From Lathyrus oleraceus (Eukaryota; Streptophyta; Magnoliopsida; Fabales; Fabaceae): DNA of 64,000 nt. Where the stretch lies: assembly GCF_024323335.1 (NCBI RefSeq), contig NC_066584.1, forward strand, positions 269,801,618-269,865,617. Reading direction: 5' to 3'. The notes under the pieces were generated by a model. That model had not been told where the DNA came from. It ran no database searches and saw nothing but the letters and a program-made list of their open reading frames with translations. Position numbers and translations under genes: made by a program. Below are positions 25,201-35,602 of the stretch, one piece after another (positions within the stretch are counted from its first letter, which is position 1; every line of letters starts with the position of its first letter).

Positions 25201-28200
25201 TGACTCAAGGCCAATTCAGTGCTCTAATGGATCTACTTCAGAAATCTAATCTTGGACAATCTTCAGCACATGCTTCTTCCAACCAAGTTGTTGTTGGTCA
25301 TCCATCAACAGGTAACACATATCATTGCATGCATAGTAATAGTAATGACTCTTCGATCATTGATTCAGGAGCTACTTATCACATTTGTAGCTATGTCAAA
25401 TGGTTTCATACACATAAGAAAATTATTCCTATCAATGTTAGATTACCAAATGGACAATGTCTTGTTGCTGATCACTCTGGAACAATTCATTTCTCTCCTG
25501 ATTTCATTGTGCATAATGTGCTTTTACTCCCTGAATTTTCTTTAAATTTATTATCTGTTTCAAAGCTGTGTGAATCTTCTAATTACACTGTCAATTTCCT
25601 TAAATCACAATGTGTCATACAGGACAAACTCACCCTGAAAATGACGGGTTTTGCTGAGAAGAAAGATGGATTGTATTATCTAACACTGAGAGATAATGAT
25701 CCACCTGCCACACACACACCTGCTTTAACCTCTGCTTTAGCAGCCAGTGTCATTTTACCGGATAAAGCCTTATGGCATTTTAGATTAGGACACTTATCTC
25801 AAAACAGATTATTGTACCTACACTCTCAATTTCCTTTTATCAAAGTTAATCACAAAGATGTTTGTGATGTTTGTAGCTATGCTAGACAAAGAAAACTCCC
25901 TTATACTGTTAGTAATAATAGAGTTGTTCATCCTTATGATTTGGTTCATTTTGATATTTGGGGACCTCTTGCAGTCCAATCTTTACATGGCCATTCCTAT
26001 TTTTTAACTTTTGTTGATGATTGTAGCAGATATACATGGATAACATTAATGAAAACCAAATCTGAAGCTAGACAGCATGTCATTGATTTTGTCAATCTCA
26101 TAGAAAACCAACATAGTCTTCATGTCAAAATCATTAGAACAGATAATGGCCCTGAGTTTAATATCCCTGAATTTTTTTCATCTAAAGGAATCATCCATCA
26201 AACTAGTTGTGTTGAATCTCCACAACAAAATGGTCGTGTGGAGAGGAAACACCAACATTTACTAAATATTGGGAGAGCCCTCCTTTTTCAATCCAAACTT
26301 CCAAAAGAATTCTGGTCATATGCTATCTTACATGCCGCATTCATTATAAACAAACTTCCTACACAAGTCTTAAACAATATGTCTCCTCACTTCATACTGC
26401 ACAATACTCATCCTGATATGCACAGCCTTAAAGTTTTTGGATCTCTTGCTTTTGCGTCCACACTGCATATGCACAGAACCAAATTAGAGCCAAGAGGTCG
26501 AAAATGTGTTTTCTTAGGATAAAAAAATGGTATGAAGGGTGTGATACTCTATGACATTAACAGTCATACAGTTTTGGTCTCTAGAAATGTTATACACCAT
26601 GAACATATTTTCCCTTACTCAAATGTGAATTCCACTAACTGGACTTATCACCCATACAAAGATCTTAATGACTCATCACACAATCAACCTGCCACACATG
26701 CTCCAACACAAAACATTGAACCCACAACTGAGGAACATGAGCCTTATTCTAACACAACCATTGACACACTGCACCCTGAACCTCTGGATAATACTGATGA
26801 AAACCATGACACTCAACTTGTTACTGATGCACCAGTTATTGACAGCATCCAATCCAGGCCTGTTAGAGCTAAACATACACCTCATTATCTCTCAGATTAT
26901 GTGTGCAATACATCGGATGTATCAGCAGTCAAGTCATCATCAGGTACAACTAAAACTAACTATCCTATTTCAAATTATGATTCCCTGCATTTTCTATCTG
27001 CATGTCATTGTGTCTTTGCATCCAATATCACTTCTACACATGAACCAAAGAACTACAAAGAAGCATGTTTGTTTGAACATTGGATCAAGGCTATGAAGTC
27101 TGAATTAGATGCACTAGACAAGAATAGGACTTGGAACATAGTTGATCTGCCACTACATGTCAAACCTATTGGTAACATATGGGTTTTCAAAGTGAAACAT
27201 AGCCTTGGTTGCAAAGGGATACAATCAAATTGAAGGGCTTGATTTTTTTGACACATTTTCACCTGTAGCAAAGCTTACCACTGTCAGAACTCTTCTTGCA
27301 ACTACTGCCATCAACAACTGGTTTTTACATCAATTGGATGTTAACAATGCTTTTCTACATGGGGAATTGCAGGAAGATGTGTACATGACCATACCTGAAG
27401 GTGTTACATGTCACAAGCCTAACCAAGTGTGCAAACTCCAAAAGAGTTTATATGGTCTGAAACAAGCCAGTCGAAAATGGTATGAAAAATTGATAGCTTT
27501 ACTCCTACAGCAAGGTTACACTCAGTCTGCTTCTGATTACTCTCTCTTCACTTTGAAAACTAATGGTCACTTTACATCCATTCTAGTATATGTTGATGAC
27601 ATAATCCTAGCTGGAACATCCATGCCTGAGTTTGATTGCATTAAGCTTATCCTGGATGAAAATTTCAGCATCAAAAACCTGGGCATACTCAAGTATTTCC
27701 TTGGCCTCGAAGTTGCTCATTCACAGGCAGGAATTTTATTGTCCCAACGAAAATATTGTCTTGATCTTCTACAGGAATCAGGAATGCTTGGATCCAAACC
27801 AGCTCCCACACCTACAGATTCATCTGTCAAGTTACACGCTGACAATGGCAAGGCTTTTGAAGACATTGGAGCATACAGACGACTGATAGGACGACTGCTG
27901 TATCTTAACACCACACGCCCAGATATTACTTATGCCACACAATAACTTAGCCAATTTCTGCACAATCCAAGAATGGCTCACTATCATGCTGCCTGCAGAG
28001 TTATTCGATACTTGAAAAACAGTCCTGGCAGAGGAATAATATTTCGAAGAAATGCTGAGCTGCAATTACTTGGTTTCTCAGATTCTGACTGGGCAGGCTG
28101 CATTGATTCAAGGAGATCCATTTCAGGATACTGTTTCTTCCTTGGAACCTCTCTTATATCGTGGCGTACAAAGAAACAGGACACCATTTCCAGATCATCA

Positions 28201-30975
28201 TCAGAGACAGAGTATAAAGCATTGTCATTCGCCACATGTGAACTGCTTTGGTTGATTGTTCTCATGAAGGAACTGCACATCAAGTGTACCAAACTTCCTG
28301 TTCTTTATTGTGACAGTCAAAGCGCAATACATATTGCGTCCAATCCGGTATTCCATGAACGAACTAAGCATCTAGAAATTGATTGTCATTTGGTTCGTGA
28401 GAAGCTTCAACAAGGATTACTTCGACTTCTACCTATCTCTACTCATGAGCAGCTGTCTGACTTTTTAACCAAGGCATTACCAACTTCAACTTTCAACAAA
28501 TTTATTTCCAAGCTTGGCATGATCAATATTCACCATGCTTAGCTTGAGAGGGGCTGTTGAGATTAATCATACTAATCATTATGGTTTAGGCTAATGCAGT
28601 TTTATTAGTTTGTTTAGTTTACTCCATTATGATTGGTAGTTATGAGATAAGGTTGTTGTATATAAAGGATACATTGCCACATGTAATACATCTATCAAAT
28701 ATAATAGTATTTCATCTCATCTTCTTCCTTCTTCTTTATTCTTCTTTCTTCTTCTTCTATTATCATTCCATAACAGTCTTGACAATGACATGCTTATATT
28801 CCACCATTGATGAATCTTGATAGATTACAATAATTCATGACCACCATACTTTACCCAATATCTCTACCATACACAATGACAATACTGACTTGGACCCTAC
28901 TATACCTCCCCACACCAATCTTATTGCCATCCTTTCTCCTGATTCCCCTACCTCTCCTCCCACGAACCCTGTCACTATCCTTCCTCAAACCACAAAGACT
29001 TCCATTGCAACATCCTTCACCATGAAACTCCTCTCACCCAACCAACCTTTCCTACTGTACAAACAATTTTCCAATAGTGAAAATAATATGAAATCAAGTA
29101 TCATCAATTTCCAATAAATTATCTCATTTTTGTATTTATTTATTTTGTTTTTATATTAAAATAATGAAATCCTATATTTGGAAAATAAGAATTTTTATTA
29201 AAAGTATGACATATTAAAGGGGCTTTCATAAATTCCTTAATTGAATTCCATCCATTTAAAAACAAAATATTTGTTTATTTCAACTTTAAAAAGAAAATAA
29301 TTTTATAATATTATATATGACTTTTATAAAAATGACATAGAACACTTTTAAAAAATTTAAATGGAAATTTGATTGGAATGAATTTTTATATAATGATATT
29401 CTAAGTAATTAATTATTTAGCTATAGCTTTTTATATCACTTTTTAAAAACTTACTTAAATTTAAAATTATCTTGAATAAGTTTTATAAAAAAAAAATTGA
29501 GATAAATAATTTTGATTTTTTTTTAATTTTGACTATGCTTTTATCTATAGTATATTTATATTATTTGATATCCAATATTTTAATTTATAACAAAAAGAGT
29601 CAAAACAACTTTTAATATTTTATAGTTTTTCATAAAAGTCATTTTAAAAATTACAAAAGAAAAACACTATTTTATACCCTTAATAAAGTTAAAACAAAAA
29701 ATCTCAAAAGTAAACTTTTTATTATAATTATGACTTTTAATTTCAAATTCATTTAAAGAATATTTTTCACATCCAATAATATAAGAATATATTATTAAAA
29801 CTTAAGACATAATCAAAATTACATAAATTCTAAAATATATTCAAAGATATTTTTATTGGTAAAATTTATTTAAATAAAATCAAATTTAAGTAATTTTTTA
29901 AATTTAAATATCTAAAAAAGTATAAATAAACTATAAAATATCTAAAATAATATTTTATTAAAAAAATATTTAAACTAATTTTTCATTTAAAACTTCATTT
30001 TAGTGTTTTTAAACAAAAATATGTTAGACTATTAAAAAAACTGAAACAAACCAACCTTTAATAATTTTGATGTATCCAAAATATTCAATTAATTTTTGAA
30101 AATATATCATGTCTTACTTTTTATTTTAGATGAAATCCAATAAGTAACTTTAAATTTATTTTTTAGATTTTTTTAAAATATAAATATTTAATTTTTTGAT
30201 GATAAAAATAGAAGTAAATAATTTTTCTGCCTTTTCTATATAAAAACACATCCTTATGTTAAAAAATAGATTTATAAAATAACATAATTCATTGAATGAA
30301 ATATTATATTAATTTAAAAAACTGATATGACATTTTTTTAAATAAAAGGTATAATTAGGATGAAACATACCATCATCTTCATCTACTTCAACCTCAAGTG
30401 AAGTATTGTTTTGATCATCTCCCTGATTTGTGTCAATGATAAACAATCTCCTTTGCAGTTCCCTAACAACAGGGACAACATCTTCATCTGTTGGGTCTAG
30501 CAAAAACACCTAATAATCAAATAGTTTAGTCACAAATATGATCATGATGAAATTAAGATCCCTCTTAAACTCTAGAAACATATTACAACTCTCTTAATTT
30601 AATTAATGAAAATTGACTAACCTCTTTAGCTGTGATGATTGCCTTGATATGCTGAAAACAAAAATTAATTAAAACATATAATAAAATGAAAAAACTTAAC
30701 ACATCCAAATAATAACTAGAATAAAAATTTAAACTGATAAGAGAAAGTTAAATGAATAATACCTCCAAGTTAAGAACAATAACCTCTTCTCTTCCTAAAA
30801 TGGCAGAAGGATAAGCAAGAATAGGATCAAGAATTCTAAGATCACGAGCGTCGACACGAACTTGACGCATAAGTTCATATTTATCTACATCAAGTAAGGA
30901 ACTATGTCCATTATTATCAAACTTAATCCAAGTGTTTCTTGGTGATATGCTTGTCTTCCTCACTATTGATGTCAT
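20100..30975 (-). CDS. MRS2: MRS2/CorA-family magnesium transporter, 11 exons, 363 aa
   Basis: The product would carry Mg2+ across a membrane as a CorA-type oligomer. Exons (minus): 30975-30763, 30651-30622, 30509-30371, 23712-23591, 23498-23424, 21116-20925, 20830-20786, 20658-20614, 20523-20494, 20387-20268, 20180-20100. All introns are GT-AG and the exons join in frame to a TGA. Visible in order: [20 protein letters not shown] (about residues 37-56), an acidic loop, [20 protein letters not shown], a charged coiled-coil region, [22 protein letters not shown], first membrane helix ending in the GMN signature, then a second helix and a basic C terminus (ARKKGLV). Order, length and splice pattern fit the plant MRS2-2/7/8 (MGT) subgroup. 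I chose Met 30975 because it starts [11 protein letters not shown]; an in-frame Met at 31029 would add 18 hydrophobic residues. Odd points: Glu in the first helix and Gln after GMNI. Intron 3 contains a copia element; membrane location unknown. Confidence 0.92.
20181..20924 (-). other. Short introns 6-10 of the transporter gene
   Basis: Introns at 20924-20831, 20785-20659, 20613-20524, 20493-20388 and 20267-20181, all GT-AG and 87-127 bases long, separating four short exons of 15, 15, 10 and 40 codons. Confidence 0.85.
21500..21910 (+). pseudogene. Copia RNase H tail relic in intron 5
   Basis: The plus strand reads [17 protein letters not shown], then in other frames [12 protein letters not shown] and later LIDQ.. 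/ [16 protein letters not shown] residues, the end of Ty1/copia pol. It has several stops and frame changes. A putative LTR remnant follows (two copies of TGTAACCGA.TACA near 21940-21985). Confidence 0.55.
22139..22198. repeat. (AT)n microsatellite, about 60 bp
   Basis: Uninterrupted alternating AT, inside intron 5 of the transporter gene. Confidence 0.95.
22550..23010 (+). pseudogene. FAR1-related / MULE transposase N-terminal relic
   Basis: One plus-strand frame, broken only by stops, reads [72 protein letters not shown] and LPKNILYRM. This follows the order of the FAR1 DNA-binding domain and adjoining part of Mutator-like transposases (R.D...R..F, GSRKC.. FKL, NHEL). At least four stop codons are visible. 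It lies in intron 5, antisense to the host gene, and is not expected to make protein. Confidence 0.65.
23846..23850. other. Target site duplication, left (ATTCA)
   Basis: ATTCA immediately before the 5' LTR, repeated exactly at 28833-28837 after the 3' LTR. Confidence 0.9.
23851..24128 (+). repeat. 5' LTR of the copia element
   Basis: TGTTGAGATTAATC to GATTACAATA, 278 bp. TATATAAA at 23955-23962 is the likely promoter. A pyrimidine-rich (CTT-rich) block lies at 24010-24055. The 3' end is ATA rather than the usual CA, in both LTRs. Confidence 0.95.
23955..23962 (+). promoter_or_regulatory. TATA box of the copia 5' LTR
   Basis: TATATAAA; the same motif lies at 28659-28666 in the 3' LTR, where it could in principle fire into intron 3, antisense to the transporter. 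Confidence 0.6.
24129..24136 (+). other. Copia primer binding site (tRNA-Met)
   Basis: TGGTATCA directly abuts the LTR end, the standard start of the initiator tRNA-Met complement. Confidence 0.85.
24227..25130 (+). pseudogene. Copia gag
   Basis: Starts at [17 protein letters not shown]. It has the N-terminal copia gag block ([36 protein letters not shown]) and a CCHC zinc knuckle [14 protein letters not shown] at about 25030-25071. Broken by a TGA at 24608-24610 and by a frame change in a T run at 24669-24675. Confidence 0.85.
25350..26519 (+). pseudogene. Copia protease and integrase
   Basis: Retropepsin motif [11 protein letters not shown] near 25360, the pre-integrase [14 protein letters not shown] block, a CDVC zinc site, then the integrase catalytic core with VHFDIWGPL and [10 protein letters not shown] (first Asp region), IRTDNGPEF (second Asp) and [14 protein letters not shown] (Glu). 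The frame is open from 24676 until a stop at 26520-26522. Confidence 0.9.
26523..27230 (+). pseudogene. Copia integrase C-terminal linker and RT start
   Basis: Continues in frame after the 26520 stop with [19 protein letters not shown], a Thr/Asn/Pro-rich linker, then the RT entry [18 protein letters not shown]. The frame is lost near 27203 by a short deletion inside the RT start. Confidence 0.85.
27205..27942 (+). pseudogene. Copia reverse transcriptase
   Basis: Contains [47 protein letters not shown] and the catalytic YVDD box in [11 protein letters not shown] (about 27587-27619). The palm motifs are intact in this fragment. It ends at a TAA at 27943-27945, just before RNase H. Confidence 0.9.
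27946..28542 (+). pseudogene. Copia RNase H
   Basis: Contains [60 protein letters not shown] and [14 protein letters not shown], with the expected acidic residues. Open to its natural stop at 28540-28542, 12 bases before the 3' LTR. Confidence 0.9.
28546..28553 (+). other. Copia polypurine tract
   Basis: GAGAGGGG one base before the 3' LTR. Confidence 0.8.
28555..28832 (+). repeat. 3' LTR of the copia element
   Basis: 278 bp, same length as the 5' LTR and differing from it at five bases. Followed by the duplication ATTCA. Confidence 0.95.
28833..28837. other. Target site duplication, right (ATTCA)
   Basis: Exact repeat of 23846-23850. Confidence 0.9.
28838..29117 (+). other. Pro/Thr-rich open stretch right of the copia element
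   Basis: The plus strand is open and biased to Pro, Thr and Ser (for example [13 protein letters not shown]), reminiscent of the linker between integrase and RT in copia elements. It has no diagnostic motif, so it may be an older relic split by the insertion or simple composition. Confidence 0.25.
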
Positions 30976-31089
30976 GTGAAAAATGCTTATGAAAATAGAT
31001 AAGAAAATCTGTGTTAACAAAACATACACACTCTATTCTTGAAACTAATTTTTAATACACTATTATTGGTTGAAGTTTGTGAATTTCAC

Positions 31090-31102
31090 TATTTAAATAT
31101 AG
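31090..31102 (-). promoter_or_regulatory. TATA-like motif upstream of the transporter gene
   Basis: TATATTTAAATAG on the minus strand, 115-127 bases before the chosen ATG. The surroundings are very AT-rich, so this is only a candidate. Confidence 0.3.
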
Positions 31103-32389
31103 ATTTCATACAATGAATTACAATTCAATTGTAAAAAGTATTAAAGTTAATAGTCAAAGTTAAATATATTTTATATAAATTTTGACTAAATATTTTTTCT
31201 TTTTATTTATAATTTAAAATATTTAAATACAATTTTAATTTTTTATTTTAACTCATTGCTTCTTCTATTTAAATTCAAACAATTATGATCTCCATTCACA
31301 TATTTGCATTCAAAAAGAATAGTTTTTATTTTTTATTTTTTAATGACATGTTATTCATGTTATTAGTCTATCATATTACTTATTTTATTTTAGGAGCCAA
31401 AACAATTTTAAATTACTTAGACAATAAAAGTGTAAATGTTAATGCTGGATATATTATATGATTAAATTTTAATATTATATATAATTTTAATATTTTATCC
31501 AATTAAAGAAAAATGTTTTAGAAGTCATTTACATGGGTTGTCTAGTATAGACCCGATTCAATGGAGAACTTTACTATTTTTCATACATTTTAATCAAATA
31601 TTATATTTAATCTCTGTGTTTTTATTATTGTACAATTTTATTTCTTTACTAAAAATGCTAAAGATTTTCTTTTAGACTTTTTTTTTATAAATTTCATATT
31701 AGATTGACAAATATCCCAATGTGCAATGTTAAATTAAGAAGTTTAGACAATAAATATAGAAAATAATGCTTTAAAAATTAAACAATTAAATATTAAACAT
31801 ATGCTTAGTCTTAAAAGTTTAATAAAATTTGATCTTTAGATTTTACGACATTTTTAGCAATTCCTTATTAATATTACTTGAATGATATGATATGGATAAT
31901 TTTTTTCATACAATAATGATAGATCTCTTGCGGAAGAATTTTTACTTTCAATTATGATTCTCTCTCAATCAAAAGATTGATATTTAGAAAGCAAAATTTT
32001 ATAATTAAAAATAAAATTTATTTTTAAAAAAAGTGAAACTTTTTAAATAAAAATAAAATTTGGAAATAAAATATTTTATTATAAAAAAATTCACCCAACA
32101 CTTTTAATATTATGCACTTACTAATCCTCGTTATTTAAGCAAATAACTAACATTCTGGAAGCGATCAAAAGCGTTGATCTCCACAAAAGATTATTGACGT
32201 TCTTTGAGGCTATTAAGACACAAAAGTCTTACGAAGATCTTTGTCGTCTTTCAAGGCAATACGCGTATGTTGGATTTCTACAAGAAGATCATTGCCACCT
32301 CTTAGTATAAATACAAATATGTTTGATTTTTTCAAGAAGGTCCTTGTTGCCTTTAGGGGTAATACGATTGAGCTACACGCTCGGGGATG
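31103..32389. other. AT-rich upstream region of the transporter gene
   Basis: No coding signal. Likely holds the promoter of the minus-strand transporter, but no motif can be singled out. From about 32150 the composition shifts as the GGGACTT array begins. Confidence 0.4.
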
Positions 32390-33260
32390 CCTCACCTCAA
32401 CGCCTCGCTTGAGGGACTTTGCACCCCATCAGACATGCCCAATGCATGATCTCGCCTGAAGGACTTAGAGTCTCATGAAACATGATCATATGATTGTCTC
32501 ATCTAAGAGGCATAATCTCCTCACACAAGGTTCAACCTAAGGTCTCGCCTAAGGGACTTGACCAAAGTCTAGCCCAAGAAACTTAACTTAAAGTCTTGTC
32601 TAAGGGTTTTGACCGAAATCTTTCCCGAGTGACCTTAAATCCTCGTTTGAGGGACTTAACACCTCATCATACAGGCCCAATGCATGATCACGCATGAAGG
32701 ACTTATAGTCCCATCAAACAGGCTCATTTGAACGCCTCGCCTGAGAGACTTAGAATCTCCTCATATGAGGTTCAGCCTAAGGTTTCTCCTAAGAGACTTA
32801 ATCAATGTTTGACCCAAGAGACCTAACTTAAAAGTCTTGCCCAAAAAACTCAACGCCTTTCCCAAGGGACATATAATCTCCTCATATGAGGTTCGGCCTA
32901 AGGTCTAGCCTAAGGGACTTAACCAATGTCTGGCCCAAGTGAATTAACTTAAATTTTTTGTCTAAGGGTCTTTATCGAAGTATTTCCTGAGAGACTTAAT
33001 GTCTCATCTAGGGGACTTAGCACCCCATCAGACATGCTCAATGCATGATCTCGCATAAAGAACTAGATTTCCATCAAACAAGATCATATGAACGCCTTGC
33101 CTAAGAAACTTAAAATCTCCTCAAACAAGGTTCAACCCAAGGTCTCGCCTAAAGAACTTGACCAAAGTCTGTCCCGAGAGACTTAACTTAACAGTCTTGC
33201 TTTAGGGTTTTGACAAAAGTCTTTCTTAAGAGACTCGATGCCTCGCATGTGGGACTAAAG
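32390..33260. repeat. Degenerate GGGACTT-rich tandem array
   Basis: Short units around CTCGCCTAAGGGACTTAAC repeat every 25-35 bases and group into higher-order copies: a block with CATCAGACATGCCCAATGCA recurs near 32429, 32664 (diverged) and 33028 (diverged), and a block with CTCATATGAGGTTC recurs near 32760 and 32881. No reading frame is kept. Confidence 0.75.
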
Positions 33261-33956
33261 AACTTCGCCCTTTATTAAGCCCTTGTGCTTGAGAGATTGT
33301 GTAATGTTATATTTCTAAAGAACCGCCAAGGACAAGGAAATAGTGACCCACCAGTGAGGGGGAACCTTTCTGCTGCCCACACTTAAGGGTAACCTCACCT
33401 TTAACACCCTTACTTGCACCTTCATGGGAATCGTTGGAAAAGACACATTTCGATCAGAGAAAATTCATATTCAACAGAATAAACTCCATCTTCCTAAGAA
33501 ATAGGAATTCAATGGTCCTTTATTATGAATAAGTGGGAGGTAATCATTCCCAAGAAACCCTTACTCTTGGCCCACGAGCCTATATAAATACTTCATCCTT
33601 AGCATGAGGAAGGATAACACATAATGTACACAAAATAACTAAAGAATACAAAGCTCCTAAGCCAAAGTGAGATTGCTTTCTCCATGGACAAAAACACTAC
33701 CCAACATGGTTTCATACCACCGTGTACAAACCCTAAACAACACAAAATCACTAAGGCCTCTGGCCACCCTTACCAGCACAGGGGTGTCATGCATTTTGTA
33801 CTTTTTGACAAGTACAATGCCATAAATCATTTCCAAGGAACAAAAAGGTTTTATCAATGATAGAAACATCAATTATTTTATTTTCTTGACCCCTTAGGCC
33901 ATTCTCTCAAAAGCTTTTATTACCCTTAATTAGAAATTTCTTAGTTAGGTCCTCAA
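33261..33956 (+). other. Non-coding interval with TATA-like promoter motif
   Basis: TATATAAATAC at 33580-33590 follows a GC-richer stretch and looks like an LTR-type promoter, but no element boundaries can be found. Nothing else is supported. Confidence 0.3.
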
Positions 33957-34157
33957 TGATAACACGAAAATGTATCATATATTTGCCTTGATTTACATTC
34001 AAAAATCGTACCGTTTTCATTTATATTCCAATTCTCCGCAAGTGTTCGAGTTATTTTTGCAGGTATTTCAATTCCCACGCTTAAATGAGCAGAATATAGA
34101 AAAGGAAGGAAAAGAAGAAAAAGCAGCAGAAAAATCAGAAAATATGAATTTTGTGAA

Positions 34158-34242
34158 TGTGACGAACGTCACACACCCCATCACGATCGTCACGCTACCC
34201 TTGACTGTGATGAATGCCACAAGTCCATTATGATCGTCACGT
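34158..34242 (+). promoter_or_regulatory. TGACG motif cluster upstream of the D LTR TATA box
   Basis: TGACGAACGTCA (34160-34171), GATCGTCAC (34185-34193) and GATCGTCACG (34232-34241). TGACG is the core bound by plant TGA-type bZIP factors; function here is inferred. Confidence 0.4.
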
Positions 34243-34380
34243 ATGCAAAGTTAGCTTAATGGGTTTCAAACAGAAGTTGTCCACGTTGCCCCAGTCTTCG
34301 CTCCTTAAACCACCTTCCCGTGAATCCCTCCCTCAACTAAGTCCTCCTTACTTTTCTCAAGCACGAAGACCGAGAGGGAT

Positions 34381-34388
34381 TATAAAAG
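34381..34388 (+). promoter_or_regulatory. TATA box of the D LTR
   Basis: TATAAAAG, followed by a CT-rich leader, typical of a transcription start region. Confidence 0.55.
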
Positions 34389-35552
34389 AATGGAAGTTGG
34401 AAACTTTCGGGGGCGCTCTCTCTCATACTATCTCTCTGCCTTTTTTTGCTCCTGCAATTTTGTTTTCACGTTATTTTTCTTCAGCAAGCATTATTTTCTT
34501 TGACTGTAATTTGTTTACTTTTCCGTTTAGAGATTTGATTTTTTTCCCCTTTTTCCTTTTCGTTTTTTCACTTAGCCAAAAGTAGTAGTTTCCTACATTA
34601 GGGAACTACTGGAACTTAGTTAGTTTAGTTTAAGCATTTGTTTCGAAGAAGCAAAATCCTACCGACCTGTGGAGGACTGCTCAAGTACTTCAAGATCCAG
34701 CCTAATCAATTAATCAAAGTTCCAGGTTTTTTATTCAATTATTATTATTGCTTTATTATTAATAATCATGTTTGCTTTATTGTTAAATTGTTTCTGTTCG
34801 TCTGTGTTTGCATTATTTAACATGTCCGGCTAAACTACCGATATGGGTATGTAAACAATTTAATTAGACGGCATTTAATAATAATCGGTGTAAACGTCTT
34901 TTCTCAAAGAATCTTTCTGGCTGTGATTTTTAATTTGAATTTAATTAACTTTGTCACGAGAGTGATAAGCTATTTAACACGGGTTTTCCACGAGAGTCGG
35001 AAATTAACTAAGGTTAGAACCGACAATCGCGAGGGCGTGAGGGTCGAATTGGATAGTAAAAACTAGGCATTGATTTTAAAAACAGCTAGAGCACTTTAAA
35101 AGCAATTACATCTTGTTTATTTTCAAAAAAGTATTTTTAAATTCAAATGGGATAGCGAGAGCGTACATTCTGACTTAAAAGTATAGTCCGAGTCAACAAT
35201 CACGAGAGTGTGAGATAAAGCCTTTTAAATGAGTATTTTCTACTGAAAGGTATTTGGTAATTAAAATATACACCGGTGACTTATATAATCCCTGACAATT
35301 AATGCGTTGCATACTAATATCTCTTCATTAATATTTTCTTAAAAACTTAATTTACTTTAGATTTAATTTTTGTTGAACCGAACCTCTACAAATTATCGCC
35401 TTAGCTAAACATAGTAACATCGATAACATTAGTTTGACCATCGGTCCTTGTGGGTTTGATATCTTTTAAAATTAAACGACTAGACTGTGCACTTGCAGTC
35501 AAGTATCCGATAGACTATATTTTATATACAGTCACAACACGCATCAAGTTTT

Positions 35553-35570
35553 TGGCGTCGTTGTTGGGGA
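35553..35570 (+). other. Primer binding site of element D
   Basis: TGGCGTCGTTGTTGGGGA, six bases after the LTR edge. A decayed form of the Athila-type PBS, comparable to that of relic E. Confidence 0.75.
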
Positions 35571-35602
35571 CTGATTTAGTCAAATAGTACGATTCTTTCG
35601 TT

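Larger units (their letters stand above)
23851..28832 (+). mobile_element. Ty1/copia retrotransposon inserted in intron 3, 4,982 bp
   Basis: Two 278-bp LTRs, 5-bp target duplication, tRNA-Met PBS, PPT, and gag, protease, integrase, RT and RNase H domains in copia order. The LTRs differ at five positions (about 1.8%), pointing to a fairly recent insertion. The coding region has in-frame stops at 24608-24610, 26520-26522 and 27943-27945, an extra T in the run at 24669-24675, and a deletion with frame change near 27203, so it is not autonomous. It lies in sense opposite to the host gene. I do not assign a clade with confidence. Confidence 0.95.
23713..30370 (-). other. Intron 3 of the transporter gene (6.66 kb)
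   Basis: GT donor at 30370 and AG acceptor at 23714-23713, phase 1. Without the copia element and one copy of the duplication it would be about 1.67 kb. The stretch 29120-30370 is AT-rich with no coding signal. Confidence 0.85.
33957..35546 (+). repeat. 5' LTR of Athila-like D
   Basis: Starts TGATAACACGAAAATG and ends CACAACACGCATCA, about 1.6 kb. TATAAAAG at 34381-34388. A cluster of TGACG/CGTCA motifs lies 140-225 bases upstream of it. Short open frames inside have no family signature. Confidence 0.75.

Noticed and set aside
28837..29025. Pro/Thr-rich frame as an alternative exon of the transporter
   Set aside because: It is on the opposite strand from the gene and the exons already join in frame without it.
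30976..31029. 18-residue N-terminal extension of the transporter from an in-frame Met at 31029
   Set aside because: The extension is hydrophobic and unlike the family N terminus, while Met 30975 gives a typical start. It cannot be excluded without transcript data.
32390..33260. Regular spaced repeats considered as a CRISPR-like array
   Set aside because: Units are degenerate, spacing is irregular and the genome is a plant nuclear one.
33657..33872. 71-residue minus-strand frame
   Set aside because: No recognisable domain, lies in a non-coding interval with repeat debris.
34214..34585. 123-residue plus-strand frame in the D LTR
   Set aside because: It spans the TATA box and the CT-rich leader; no domain and no conservation evidence.
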